NCBI RefSeq assembly: GCF_033568475.1
Contig: NC_133122.1
Location: 78,577,442-78,641,441 of the forward strand
Length of the DNA: 64,000 nt
Origin: Henckelia pumila
Taxonomy: Eukaryota > Streptophyta > Magnoliopsida > Lamiales > Gesneriaceae
Direction of reading: 5' to 3'
Below, one piece after another: positions 1 through 12,345 of this stretch. The translations under genes were made by a program, and so were the position numbers. Positions within the stretch are counted from its first letter, which is position 1; each line of letters opens with the position of its first letter. The notes below the pieces were generated by a model that saw only the letters and a program-made list of their open reading frames with translations, was not told where the DNA came from and did no database searches.

Positions 1-400
1 ATTATTTGAATTCAATCAAGAATGTGATCAACAACTAACTAGCTCAATGGGGCATCAGCTTCGAGTTCAACTTCAAATTCATGAGCCAATTTAGGAGCCA
101 GAAATTATTTTAAAAATCAAACGTGATCCGTGGCAAACTTTTTAGTACCCAGCAATTCATACATGAGTTAACTTCTTTCGGCCCAACCACCCAGACGGAC
201 ACAGAAACTTTATCGGCCGTTTCATCCATTTCGAAGGCAAAAAAATTGAATTTTTTTAATAATTTTTGCATGTAACTGTGAAAATGATAATAAACAAGAA
301 AAAGGTCATCAATTGGTAACTTCCGCCACAGAAGAATCTGAACAAGTATTGAGATGGATATACATAAAGATTGAGATAGCTGTAAAATCGAAGCGCAAAC

Positions 401-466
401 CTCGACCGTAGGATTGCCACGGCTGTCGAAGATCTGACGGGCTTTAATGCTCTTGATAGTCGCCAT
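401..466 (-). CDS. ENO: enolase, first coding exon (gene continues left of window)
   Basis: The exon encodes 22 residues starting MATIKSIKARQIFDSRGNPT, the conserved N-terminus of plant cytosolic enolase (2-phosphoglycerate to phosphoenolpyruvate, glycolysis). The codon run stops matching enolase exactly at a GAG|GTTTGC donor (intron begins at 400), so this is exon 1 and the start codon is the ATG at 464-466. Reading on through the intron gives unrelated residues. The expected next exon, which would hold the conserved serine-glycine loop, is not visible in bases 1-400, so it lies outside the window after a first intron of at least 400 bp. Recognition of the family is firm. Whether the whole gene is intact cannot be judged here. 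Confidence 0.9.
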
Positions 467-600
467 TAAAGAGATTTAGATCTAGAGAAGATTGCAGTGA
501 GGTTTACAGAGAGTGGCAATGGGAAAGATGGGTTAGGGCTCGTATTTGTACAAGAAGTCACTTTAATCACAGCCGTTGATTTTATTTAAGGTTGTTTGGG
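467..600 (-). promoter_or_regulatory. 5' leader and proximal promoter of the enolase gene
   Basis: Reading the minus strand upstream of the ATG there is a CT-rich leader (about 467-530), then a CCCTAACCC motif at 531-543 resembling a telo-box, common in promoters of plant housekeeping genes. An AT-rich TTAAATAAAATC stretch at about 575-590 could serve as a TATA-like element. No transcription start can be proven from sequence. Confidence 0.35.
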
Positions 601-853
601 AAACAAGAAATGAGTTTTTCAGGCTGCTTTTGGCCTCGGAGATGTCGAAAGGGCAACCCCTTGTATCACTTGTCATATATGTAACACGTGACTTTTCCCA
701 ACTCATGATTTAGCTCTAAAAATAAATTATTATGAAAATTACTGTAATTATTGTTAAAACTTTTAATTAATCATTATTAATACATACATAGTTAAAATGT
801 TAATACATACATAGTTAAAATTGTCATTAGTAATGATGACTTGAGTAGACGTA

Positions 854-1290
854 CAGTGTGTTTGGTAGACAGGATTTGGAAGGAATTTGGTGGGATTTGG
901 ATTTGCAAATATTGTTTTGTTGTTTGGCAAAACGAAATTTTAAAACGGGATTGGTATTTGATGGGATTTCATGGGATTTCATTTAATTAAGTGAAATCCT
1001 TACAAAATTGGTTGGATTTCATGGAATTTCATGGGATTTGAGTTTATAAAAACATTAAAATTATTTCTAATAATAAATTTATAAACTTTAGTTATAAATT
1101 TATGTTTTCCTAATATTTTTTTTAAAAAAATATCACTTTCCCAAAATTTATGCTATTAAATTTCAATATGTATTTTAACTTTTTTCCAAACACCAAAATG
1201 GAATTTGAATTCCATGAATTCCAATTTCAAATCCAATTTCAATTCCAAATCCAATTCTAAATTCTATTTTTTAGACATCCAAGCATACTG
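854..1290. mobile_element. 437-bp MITE, Tc1/mariner-like ends
   Basis: The ends are imperfect inverted repeats, CAGTGTGTTTGG at the left and CCAAGCATACTG at the right, with TA on each side (852-853, 1291-1292). Both arms consist of reiterated GGATTTGG/AATTTC words in opposite orientation, so the element can fold. There is no ORF. The TA duplication and CAGTG start suggest a Tc1/mariner-type non-autonomous element, but the short TIR leaves the superfamily open. Confidence 0.6.
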
Positions 1291-1432
1291 TACTGACTAT
1301 AAGAAAATAGGTCTATTGTAAAATTACAGTGACCAACTATCATTTTATAAGATTAAAATGTTAGACAGGATTAAAGGGTAATAGTAAATTAAAGGATTAA
1401 ACAGCTTGGAACCAAATGATTTGAGTTTGTAG

Positions 1433-4400
1433 TGTAGTAGCTCGATTTTTAATTAAGTTAATCATCTGCCTAAACATGATTAAATGCTCCTAAGTTTGTT
1501 TAAGGAGTTGAAATACGGATTCGGGTTGATCGGAAATAGTTCGAAGGGTTTCAATTTATTGGACAGTTCGGAAGCACTAGCGTTTGTATATCGGAGGCAG
1601 AGGATGAGTTCAGAAGCTCCGAACCTAGGATCGAAAGCAGCATTATGATCGGTGACTCGACTGGACATAGATCGGAAGCTCCGAACTCCGTCGGCAGCAG
1701 TGTGTTGTCCAATCAGAGGCACGCGTTCGGTGGATAGAGATCGGAATCTCCGATGTCCGATTGGAAGGTTCGATTGTTGCCTATAAATAGGGGTCGAGAG
1801 CTTCATTTGCAACTCGCTAATTCACTCATTCCTCTCTCGTTTTTGGTGGTTTTTGAAGGCTTTCGGGCATCGTCTTGAGGGTCAGTCAATAGCAAAGCGC
1901 TACCGAAATTGTAACGAAGTTGTGTCTAGGTTTTGAGGTCATTGCATCAAATGACTAACGACGGACGCAGGTATAAGTCTAGACTCTGATTAGCTTCTGT
2001 GAGTAGCTATTAGTCTAGTTAAGGATTGTAGAGACAATAAGTGATATAATAATTATCTGCTTATAGGCTTGAACTAGAGAGTCAGTGTTGCTAGGTTGCT
2101 TGAGTTGCTTAATAGAGATACGGATGTACTATCCGAGATATTTTGGTTGAGTACGCATGTTCTATGTTTTCTTGTTTATATGACATGAATTATGTGCATT
2201 TATTATATCACGGTCATAATTCATTTATTATATCACGGTTATTACCGCTACACTTATTATCATGTTGAGACTATACCTTGATATATCCAGTAGAGGGGTT
2301 GTTCAGCCCCGAGTTATTTGTTGATGGATTTCGTGGATTCGGGTCCGGTTACTTTTGTCCACTTATTCTTATGGTATGGGAGTACTTCCTGATGCGACGA
2401 CCCAATGTGCTACATACTATGGTGTCTATTGTTTGATCAAGAGTTTCCTACCGTGATAGGTTTTCGGTACCTTTTATTTGCATTAGCATTCATGACATGT
2501 GTATATTTATACTTTTTTACTGAGCATTGTTGAAACGACCCGATACTATACTAATTTATATATATATATATATAATTTATTTAATTTAAAATATTGATGA
2601 TACATATATGCTCATACATATATGTATTTATACTTCAAATTAATTCTTCACAAAATATAATACATAATAACTTTAAAATATTTATACTTCAAATAGTTTT
2701 TCATAAAATATAATATATAATATATAATATATATTTGCACGCAATTAATTTAAATACTTAAACATAATTAAAATCCATGCATATGTAAATCTCATGCATA
2801 CGTAAACCATGAAAACCCATAAATATAATTAATATTCATGTGCGGAATAAATGATAATAACATCTTAAAAATCTCATAAATAATCGTATCATAAACATGC
2901 GATGGTCACGGGTGTACTAGTTGTACTGGATACTCAGACATCCTCACCGTCAGTAGGAATCACATCATCAACTATAAAATCATTTTCACCTGCACACCAT
3001 TTAAATCTAGTGAGCCTAGAGGCTCACCATGTTCCATCTAGTAATAACAAATATTATATAATAAAATCGCACACAAGCATATATCATATAAAAATAATAT
3101 CTTGAAATCGTCTTATACATGCATGATCTTCAAAACATTACATACTGCTGAATCATAAACATTATCATCATACTTCATCATAAACATTATAATTAATACT
3201 TCCCATAATATGGCATGTCATAAATTCTTGAAACATTATAGGTCGTATCCATATCGGTGGTCTTAAACATTAACGATTGATCAAAAACAAAACCAACGTA
3301 CGTGGCGGCTAGGTTCACCCAACCTTAACACGGGGATTCCCTAAGCCTTTGTGTTGCCACTTTACCCAACCTTAAAACGGGGATCCATAGGGTCATTATA
3401 ACATAAACATTAACATGAATGTCACCAGGACCAGGTATCCCGGCCTCCAACCACATCACTTTCCACCTTCACATCAACTTCCTTAAAAACTTTATTTTTC
3501 TTAACATGCCCTTAAATTTCTCATTAAAATTCTTACATGATGCATGAACTTAAAAATCATCTTTTTCATTATCTTTGAAAATTTTCCCACAAATATATAT
3601 TTAATTATTTTCCATAAAAATCATGAATATATAAAAATAATACATATATATATATATATATATATATTAAATACATATTTATGGACTATTTACTTGTCAT
3701 GGGCTTAATCGATTGGACTGCTCCTTTACTTAAGCCCATTAAGATAGACTGGCCCATTAACACATAATCCAGCCCGTTAATACTTAGCTCATCACAACTA
3801 AGTCCGATTATTCTCATGGATCACCAGGTCCAATACAATCAATGGATCAACTTAAATTAATAACATAAACCCAATAATTCAACTTAAACACTCAAGCCCA
3901 TTAACCTCATAATTAAACTACTTAGGCCTCTAATTAAATTACCTGAGCCCGAACTAAGTTAACTCGGACCCAAACCAACATGACTTGACCCATCTAACAT
4001 CTTCCCCGACCCGAGAAGACCCTGACCAAACCCCCTAACCGTTGTCCGTTTCAGAACACCACAGCCCTAACCCCCTTCACGCCTACTTCTGCGCAGCTGC
4101 CCTAAACTCAATCGGACCAACTACTTCGGCCACCCTTGGCCGGAGCCCCGCCACCCAGACCTTCCTAAGATTTAGACGGTCTTAACCAGCCAAGCTCCAG
4201 ACCGAACCACCCCCTATAGGAGCAGCCCGAACCAGCAGAACACAACTCACCCTCTTAACGCGTGCGCAGGTGTGCAGCTTTACCAAATCTGTTCGTTCCC
4301 CTTAGGATGGCCGGAGCCCCCCCCCCCCCACACACACAGACTTAGCCAACATTTGGGCGGTCCTAACCTGACCAACCTTACCCCAAACCGTGCCTTATAG

Positions 4401-5768
4401 GAGAATAACGAACCACTCTTCCATGGAACCCTAGGCATGCACGCGAACTGTGCACCAACAGAAGAACCCCAAACGAACAGCCATCCTCTGCCCTTAGAGA
4501 CTGAACCAACATTTTCCTTAGACCCCTAAGGACCCTACCCATGAATGCCCTAGAGCAGCCCCATCCATCAGTCATGGTAAAAACTTGAACAAAAGTGGGG
4601 TATGCAACATAAAAACGTGAAACCATGCGTGGAAATAATGTATCTTTTGTTCTAAACCACATAAAAATCATCAAATTATATTTTTAACATAAAATAACGT
4701 ATATAGAATTTAAACGGTGTGAAATAATGGATTAGAACATGCCTTTGCGTTTTAAAACGCTTGAAAACCTTAATCGGATACGTAGAATGTTTCCCGGGAC
4801 GAACAGAATGCCAAATCTCTTAAATTTTCTTCAAAATCATGTGAAAGTGTGTGTAAAGTGTGTGACGGCTGTGTTATTGCTTCATCTCCAAGTTTTAACG
4901 TGAAAATAATAATAATGGAGGTGGAATCTTAATTCTAGGTATTTATTTGTATAAAAGTTGGACTTAAACTTGTATTAGAATTCTAATAGTCTTAGCCCAT
5001 TAATAATCAACTTAAAAGATGTTAATTTAAAAATAAAAGGTATTAATTTTCGTGATATTAAAATACTGGATTTTTAAAATACTCAAAAAGTCCATAAAAT
5101 AGCCCAATTAGGTGCAAAACGGGCTTTTAAATATATATATAACCCATAATTTTATTTAAAATAAGTCTTAAAATAATTATTCCAAACTCTTAAAAATCTT
5201 AGACATAAATTTTAGTGAAAAACTTTTATCTCGTTCGTCCACTGTCCCGTCTACGCGATCGTAAATCAAATTTTCCATAAAATCCATAATTCTCAACATA
5301 CTTGAATTAAATACCATAATTAATTAACTTTAAAACATATAAACATAGCACATAATTCACATAAAACATAATTTAACCCATTTTTAATATATTTTTAAAA
5401 ATAATTTTCTAGTTATGCATGCGGATTTACGTAAACAAATTTTCGAGCATTACAGTTGTTAGCTCACGTCCTCTATTTTTGGTTTTGGACACCTCATTCT
5501 ACGGTAAAGGGTTTAGGTTGGACAGACCAAGAGGTAGCGGTCGTTGAGCTGCAGCAGTGTCAGGTTTCTATTAGTGGATTTTTAGTAATTGTTATTCGAT
5601 GAGGTTTTATAACATTTGGTTACACTTGGTTTCAATACCGGTTGAATTCCACCGGGATTTTTTAGTTGTATCAATTTATTTTCTGCTGATTTTAATTGAT
5701 TTGGATTTACGATATTTATTGCATGCTTAAGTTTTGATTAGTTAGTGATTTCGAAACGGATAACTAAA
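1433..5768 (+). repeat. 5' LTR of gypsy A (split by a nested solo LTR)
   Basis: The LTR begins TGTAGTAG at 1433. It contains the TATA-like CCTATAAATAGG near 1780, runs to 2530, resumes at 5455 after the nested insertion, and ends near 5768. Just beyond, TATTTGAGCATGC at about 5778 looks like a decayed initiator-Met-tRNA primer binding site. The exact 3' end is uncertain because the 3' LTR copy is truncated. Confidence 0.6.
2531..5454 (-). mobile_element. 2.9-kb solo LTR (family S), inverted copy
   Basis: The sequence reads TGAAACGACCCG at 2531 and ends GCATTACA at 5454, so on the minus strand it is TGTAATGC...CGTTTCA. It matches, in reverse orientation, the 2951-bp sequence at 42182-45132 over its whole length, including the GATCGCGTAGACGGGAC segment (about 5240-5260 and 42385-42405). 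Flanks are ATTGT/GTTGT, a 5-bp duplication with one difference. No coding sequence is present, so this is a solo LTR left by recombination. Joining the flanks restores continuous gypsy A LTR sequence. Confidence 0.75.
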
Positions 5769-5830
5769 TTTATGATATTTGAGCATGCATTGAGATTTGA
5801 GATCTAGAAAAACAGTTTTGAGGTTAATTT

Positions 5831-6665
5831 TTGTTGCCTTTATATATGTCAGGCCATGGAGAAGAGAGCAATGGGAGTGTCGGTGAACGTTGGGGAGACG
5901 ATGAGGAGAGGGAACATCATCATGGATGCCTTCACCACAGGGAAGGCAACAGACACCGCTTTGACATGCACAAGTTTGTGCAGATGGCTCTTAAGGCATT
6001 GGTGGGAGGTGAGACTCCAGAGGTTGCGGAGAACTGGCTGGAGCAAATGGAAAGTTGCTTCTAGATTTATCACTGACGAGCAAAAAATTGAGGTTGTTAA
6101 CTTTCTTCTGGAATGGAGTGCTTGTAATTTTTACTTCCCTCCAACACTCCATCAGGTGAAGATGAACGAGTTGATGAACTTGAAACAGGGAAACATGTCG
6201 ATAGACGAGTGCCAACAGAATTTCTTTGAGCTATTGTCGTATTGTCCGTATGTTATTACTAGATCCGAGGCCAAATATGATCACTTTATGCAGGCCCTCA
6301 ACCCAGAGATTCATGACCCAGTGGCTATTTGTGATGATACAATGTCGTACAAAGTGTTGGTTAACCATTGTCGACAGGCAGAGAACATTATCCGGCATAA
6401 CAGAGATTTCTCCTCCTTCCGACTAGGTAACTCTTTGGGGTCTAAACCCTAGTCTTTCAGGTTCAGGTTTAAGAAGCCTGGTGCGTATTGTTCTTCAGGT
6501 TCAGGTTCAGGTGACAATGTGTTCCACTTTGGAAAGAAAAAGGGACAATTTGAGCACTATGGTGGTCTTCATTCATCCGAGAAGTGCCCTGGAATGGGAG
6601 GTTCTTGTTTTCGTTGTGGCAAGATGGGTCATACGAAGAGGGATTGTCATCAGTCTGTTTGAGGA
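5831..6665 (+). pseudogene. gypsy A gag remnant
   Basis: A capsid-like (Retrotrans_gag) segment is spread over two frames: ALKALVGGETPEVAENWLEQ before 6060, and then the MNELMNLKQGNMSIDECQQN part after a frameshift near 6063. A further shift leads into a CCHC zinc knuckle, C-F-R-C-x4-H-x4-C, at 6606-6647. Known role in the family: the structural protein that packages element RNA. Stops and frameshifts make it non-functional. Confidence 0.8.
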
Positions 6666-6770
6666 TCAACATCTGGCTCTTGTTCTCAAGCATCGATACC
6701 ACAGAGGCCATCTGGACAGTCGATTGGGAGAACCAACCAGAGGCGTTGTATTCACGGGAAAGTTTTCACG

Positions 6771-8378
6771 TTGAGCCAAGATCAGGTTAAGAATGAGAAC
6801 AAGGAGGTTATCACAGGTACATTTATTTTGTGCGGAATTCCTACTTTCGTTCTCATAGATACTAGTGCATCGCATTCATTCATTTTGGCACATTTCTGTA
6901 AGCGCCATAGATTTTTGTACGTACCTTTAGACGTAGTGTTACTATGTCTACCCCGACTGGTCATTCGGATTTGGCCAATTGTTTAGTCTTGGGATGCTCT
7001 TTAGAGTTTGAAGACTTTGAGTTATTGGGAAATCTTATGATTTTGGCGATAGAGGATTTTGACTGTATCTTGGGTTATTGATATTTTGACATCTTATCGA
7101 GCAACTGTGGATTGATATCAAAATATTGTTTAGTTTCTTCCAGTTGAGGGCGACAATTGGTTTTTCTATGGTGAGGGAGCGTGACCTCCTATGCCTATAG
7201 TATCAGTTCTGAAGGCTTGTCGGGCTTTAGAGGTGGGTGGGAAAGACTACCTTATTTATGCGGTTGATACATCCACAGGAAGCAGATCCATTGAGGATTT
7301 GTCAGTTGTTTGTGATTACCCAAACTTTTTTCCGGATGAGATTCCAGGTTTTCCTCCAGTTTGAGAGATTGAGTTCGGGATCGAGTTTGTCCCAGGGAGG
7401 ACATCGATTTCTCATGCACCTTATCTTCTTGCACCAGCAGAGATGAGGGAGTTGCAATTGCTGTTGCAGGATTTGTTGGATAAGGGATATATCCGACCGA
7501 TTATTTCACCATGGGGAGCTCTAGTGCTTTTCGTCAAGATAAATGATGGTTCCATGCGTATCTATATCGACTACAGACATTTAAACCAAGAGACGATCAA
7601 GAAAAAGTATCCTTTTCCGCGCATTGATGATTTGTTTGACCAACTTCAGGGTACCTCCGCATATTACAAGATTGACTTGAGGTAAGGGTATCATCAGTTG
7701 CGAGTTCAAGATGCGGATGTTTCAAAGACTGATTTTTGTACGAGGTATGGTCACTTTGAGTTTTTTTTGATGCATTTTGGATTGACAAACGCACCTGGAG
7801 TGTTCATGGATTTGATGAACATGTTCTTCCCCAGTTATTTGGACAAATTCGTCGTGGTTTTTATTGAAGATATTTTGAACTACTCACGTAGTTTTGATGA
7901 ACATACACAGAACTTGAGGCTTGTACTGCAAATTATCCGTGAGAAGCAGTTGTATGTCAAGTTCAGCAAGTGCGAGTTTTGGATTGACCGACTAGTGTTC
8001 CTTGGTCTTGTCATTTCTCGGGAGGGTGTTTTAGTGGACCCGAGCAAGACTGAAGCTATATTGAACTAGTCACGTCTGACTACAACTTCTAAGATTTTTA
8101 TCTTCTTTGATTTAGTAGGATACTATAGACGATTCATCGAGAATTTCTCACAGACAGCTAGGTCGCTGATGCAGTTGACGGGAAGGATGTTCCTTTTGTC
8201 TGGTCAACCGAGTGTAAGCAGAGATTCGATGAGTTGAGGAGTCGACTGACTACCGCTCCTGTTCTTACTTTACCATCTAGATCCGGAGGCTATGTGTATT
8301 ATACATATGCATCTCTTCAAGGTCGGGGCTATGTGCTGACACAAAACAGGCATGTGATTGCATGTGCTTCTAGACAGC
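6771..8378 (+). pseudogene. gypsy A protease, reverse transcriptase and start of RNase H
   Basis: The protease motif is VLIDTSASHSFI, with the active-site DTGA changed to DTSA. The RT domain follows in pieces: [22 protein letters not shown], an in-frame TAA at about 7684, then the polymerase motif with FIED in place of the usual FIDD. RNase H starts at about 8234 and reads into ASRQL, where it is cut by the solo LTR at 8379. The coding sequence resumes at 9765 with the residues expected next. The loss of a catalytic aspartate and multiple stops show that it is dead. Confidence 0.85.
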
Positions 8379-9759
8379 TGATAAGTGCAATTTATGCACT
8401 TAATTTTTTATATGATTTGACTTGGCTTTTGTGATGTATCACGTGGTATTATGCGTTTTTTTTTTGTTTTTGTAGTTCGTAGGAGACGAAGCAAGTACGA
8501 GTTTTTTTGTCACAAATGAAGTGCAAAAGAACATGAAAATGGAAAAAGAAAGAAAAATAAAAATAAAAGAAGAGAAAATTCAAAGGACAAGTGCTGTAGC
8601 GCTAGGAATGAAAACAGGAGGCGCCCCAACGCCATATATGTAGTGCCACAGTGCTCAAACAACAAACGAACAGCGCCCCGTGCTACGTGTTCAAAGAGCC
8701 AACGCCCCAGCGCGCCCGAAAATAAGCGCTCCAGCGCTGCTGTGGCGGAAAAAAGTTATGCAGAATTTTGAAAGTTGAAAACTCTCGATTTGTCGGGCTT
8801 CATTCGACGGAATTCAAGGACATATAAAAGAGGAAAGATTGGACTTAGAATGAGGACTTTTACGCAGAGAAACACATGCACACAAGGAGAGAAAAGCTGC
8901 GCACGAGAGAAGAAGAGAACGATACAAGAGAGAATTTAGAAGACAAAGACGGCGGCATCTGGGGACAGAGACGCTATTTTGGATTCGTTCTTCTTTCTCT
9001 TCTCTTATTAAATTTTGCATGTTGATGTCTAAACTCCTAAACATGATTTTTTTTGTTTAGTTTGGATCATGAACTACGTTTTTTATTCTAGAGGATGATG
9101 TAGCTTAGTTAAGACAACTTCTACAACTTTTTTATGTATATGATTGAATTCCTTCTCAAGTTTGATTGTGTTTTCTAGATTTGATTGCATTCAACTAATT
9201 GAAGTGTTATATTTAATTGAAATCCGGCACTTGAGAGAGGGTATTTTGAATAGGATCATTAGAAAATACATTTTTGCATGTTTATATAGTTCGGGAGGAA
9301 TATAACGTCAGCAAAGCTTGAATAAAAACATCGTTTTCACATATCATTATATCTAGATTTTTAATATGGATATTGAAATCAAAACTTAATTGATACATTC
9401 TATTTGTTACTTGGGAAAGAAAAATAGAAATAAATAAGTGTTCTTGGCTATTAAACGAGTGGAGTTCATGAACATAAATTAATTAGAAGTAGTTGTTGTC
9501 GAAACTAAGTGAAATTTTAACCTCTAGATATTTTCTCTCATTGATATTTTTTCAAAGTGTGTTGTTTGCTCATTAGTTTTCTTGGTTAATTTATTTAAGT
9601 TTGAAAAATCTCATATTTAATTTTTTAAATAAATTCTAGCGTATTTTAATTACAAGCAATAGTATAATTTTCAATACATACTCCTCGTGGAAACGATACT
9701 CTACTCACTAAATATTAAAACTTGAAATCGTGCACTTGCGAGAAAGAAAATACGCAACA
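8379..9759 (+). mobile_element. 1381-bp solo LTR (family T), in gypsy A RNase H
   Basis: The sequence starts TGATAAGTGCA and ends ATACGCAACA, with a perfect ACAGC duplication at 8374-8378 and 9760-9764. Removing it joins ASRQL to KTHEG in the host RNase H frame. Relatives occur at 11850, 46713-48133 and 51431-51740; the last has a purine tract directly before TGATAAG, which identifies TGATAAG as the U3 start. I infer a Tat-type Ty3/gypsy family from that arrangement. A GC-rich window with reiterated AGCGC/GCGCC words lies at about 8590-8750. Confidence 0.75.
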
Positions 9760-9764
9760 ACAGC

Positions 9765-11547
9765 TGAAAACCCATGAAGGGAACTACCCAGTGCACGATC
9801 AAGATCTTGCAGCGATCGTGTTTGCACTGATGATTTAGTGTCATTACCTATATGGCGAGCGTTTTGAGATCTTTTCGAACCATCAGAGTTTGAAGTATTT
9901 GCTCACTCAGGCTGGGTTGAACATGCAACAGCATCGTCGGATGGATCTTCTCAAAGATTATGATTGTGAGATCAATTACCATCTAGGTACTGCGAATCCA
10001 TTTGCAGACGCACTTAGCCAAAAGGTGAGTATTAGTACTCTTCGCACTAGTGCATTCCAGGAATGTTGTTCTTTGAGTTTCATGTTCAGGCACAATAAAG
10101 GACATCAAAGGATCCGAGTATTTTCGGGGATAGCCGAGCCAACATTGTTTGCCAGTATCTGAAAGGTTAAGTTTTTTAATCTGGATACGTGAAATCTAGC
10201 CAGGCTTGCTCATGGGAGACAATACATCTGGTTTCCATTTTCAAACGGACGAATTGTTGTGTTTGTCTGGTAGAGTGGTTGTACCTGATGATTCGACCTT
10301 GCGAGATGAGATTTTGTCCCAGACTCATCGCATTAGATTCACCGTGCTCCAAGTAAGTGCAAAAATGTACAAAGATATACGTACAAGGTTCTTGTGGAAA
10401 TGTATGAAGCGTAGCGTTTATCAGTATGTCTCTCGATGTCTTGTTTTTCAGCAGGTTAAGACTGAGCATCGACAATCGGGTGGTCTGATGCAGAGCTTGG
10501 AGATTTAGAATGAAAGTGGGAGAATGTGACGATAGATTTTTTCAGCCACTTGTCGATGTCTTCCAGACAGTGTGATGCTATTTGGGTGATTGTGGACAGG
10601 TTGTCCAAATTTGCACACTTCCTTCCGTATAACCGCGAGTTCACTTTTGATTGCAAGGAGAGGTTATACATCCAGGAGATCATGCGATTGCATGAAGTCC
10701 CTTTTAGCATAGTCAGTGATAGAGATCCGAGATTCACCTCATGGTTTGGGGTAGCTTTCAGCGAGTCTTGGACATTACTTTGAGTTTAAGTATTGCATAT
10801 CACCTAAAGACCGACGGTCAGTCTGATAGGACTATTCGAACATTAGAGGAAATGCTGAAGACTTTAGTGATGGATTTTGGGTTATCCTGTCAGGATAACT
10901 TGTCGATGATAGAGCTCGCATACAACAATAGCTATCAATGTAGTATTGGCATGGCACCCTTTAAGGCTTTATATGGTCGCCGTTGTCGGGCACCCTTATT
11001 TTGGAATGAGTTAGGGGAACGACATTTTTAAGGACCGGAGTTGATCCAGCAGATCATGGACAAAGTTGAGTTTACACAAGATAGACAAGCCAGTTATTCC
11101 AACACCAAGCGCATACCATTGTATTTTGAGGCGCGAGAACATATTTTCCAGCGAGTATCACTTTTTCGGAAGGTGATGAGGTTTGGTCTGAAGGGTAAGT
11201 TAGCGCCTAGATTCATTGGTCCGTTCGAGATACTAGAGAAAATTAGAGATGTGGTTTACCATTTTGTGTTACCACCGTATCTCTCTAACATTCACAATGT
11301 GTTCCACGTATCATTACTCTGTCAGTATATTGCAGATAAGTCACACATTTTGAATCTAACAGAGGTAAAACTTGAACACAATTTGTCATAAGTGGAGAGA
11401 CCGCTCAAAATTCTTGACAGGAAGGACAAGGTGCTTTGGAATAAGCGCATTCCTCTAGTCATGGTTCAGTGGCAACGTCGAGGCACTAAAGAGGCGACTT
11501 GGGAACTTGAGAGTCGTATGCGTTTGGAACACCCGGAGTTGTTTTGA
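9765..11547 (+). pseudogene. gypsy A RNase H end, integrase and chromodomain-like tail
   Basis: RNase H continues ([17 protein letters not shown]) and ends near 10160. The integrase zinc region (10320-10470) has lost a cysteine (CLVF in place of CxxC). The core keeps AIWVIVDRLSKFAHF and IVSDRDPRFTS, but GQSER is changed to GQSDR, altering the third catalytic acidic residue. The tail at 11400-11547 (VQWQRRGTKEATWELESRM) resembles the chromodomain end of Tekay/Del chromoviruses. Several stops break the frame. Confidence 0.85.
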
Positions 11548-11672
11548 TTGTAATTTCCTTTGCGAATTCAGTGTATTTTTAACTGATTGTATTGAGAACT
11601 TGTTTCCATTATTGTTTTGTTCTGCTTATCCTAGTTTGGATTGTTAGGACGAATCTCGTAAGTTGAAGAGAA

Positions 11673-11849
11673 TGTAGTAACCCGACTCTTAATTAAGTTA
11701 ATCAACTATCTAAAGATGATTAAGGGTTCTTAAGTGGGTTTAAGTAGTTGAAATACTGATTCAGATTGATCGGAAATAATTCCAAGGGATTCAAGTTATT
11801 GGACATTTTGTAAGCTCCGAAGAGCAGTTCGGAAGCACCGAATGTTGCA
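11673..11849 (+). repeat. truncated 3' LTR of gypsy A
   Basis: TGTAGTAACCCGACTC at 11673 matches the start of the 5' LTR at 1433. Similarity runs to about the TTCGGAAGCAC segment near 11840, where family T LTR sequence takes over. The remaining LTR is not found further right, so it was probably deleted. Confidence 0.7.
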
Positions 11850-12345
11850 TGATTTATGCTCGCAAGTGCACGATGTCAAGTTTTAATAAAAAGTAAGTAG
11901 AGTATCGTTCCCACGATGAGTGTGCATTGAAAATTATATTAATGCTTGTAATTAAAATAGACTAGATTTTATCTATAAAATTAAGAATGTGATTATTTCA
12001 AATTTAAATAAATTAACTAAGATATTAGCAAGCAAACACACACAAAATGGATATATATATATATATGAGTGAAAATTATCTAAATGTTTTATTTTACTTA
12101 GTTTCGACGATGACTACTTCTACCGAATTAAAGTTCATAAATTTCACTTATTTAATAGCCAAGAACACTTAATTATTTCTGTTTTCCTTTCCTAAGTAAC
12201 AAATAGAATTATCAATTAAGTTTTGATTCCAATATCCTTATTAAAAATCTATAAAATGATGTTCTTACCTAAGTTATGTTGACGTTATAGACCTCCCGAA
12301 CTATATAAGCTTTTAATCCCTATCAAAATCTTGTATTTGATCTTC
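11850..12345 (-). mobile_element. fragment of a family T LTR (U5 side)
   Basis: From CTCGCAAGTGCACGA at 11853 to about 12345 this is the reverse complement of 9300-9750 in the solo LTR at 8379, with recognisable shared blocks such as TTAATAGCCAAGAACACTTA. Similarity fades after 12345. A CTTATCA sequence at 13303-13309 could be the opposite LTR end, but no matching target duplication supports that. Confidence 0.55.

Larger units (their letters stand above)
1433..11849 (+). mobile_element. gypsy A: decayed Ty3/gypsy chromovirus, nested
   Basis: LTR-like sequence starting TGTAGTA and followed by TTAATTAAGTTAATCA occurs at 1433 and again at 11673, bracketing gag, protease, reverse transcriptase, RNase H, integrase and a chromodomain-like tail in the usual Ty3/gypsy order. 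A GAAGAGAA purine tract precedes the right LTR. The coding region is full of stops and frameshifts, and catalytic residues are lost in RT and integrase, so the copy is old and inactive. It is interrupted at 2531-5454 and 8379-9759 by solo LTRs of other families. Its 3' LTR is cut off after about 180 bp by another insertion. Confidence 0.85.

Noticed and set aside
1..400. Minus-strand readings left of the enolase exon, including a stretch ending APKLAHEFEVELEADAPLS before a stop
   Set aside because: No acceptor site at its start, no resemblance to the enolase second exon or its C-terminus, and it lies in the expected intron 1. Treated as chance.
1480..1812. 110-codon minus-strand frame
   Set aside because: Lies inside the gypsy A 5' LTR and is built from its repeated TCGGAAGCTCCGA words; no domain.
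4316..4332. C-homopolymer run, matched at 42777-42788 in the other copy
   Set aside because: Simple-sequence slippage shared by the two family S LTRs; no further structure.
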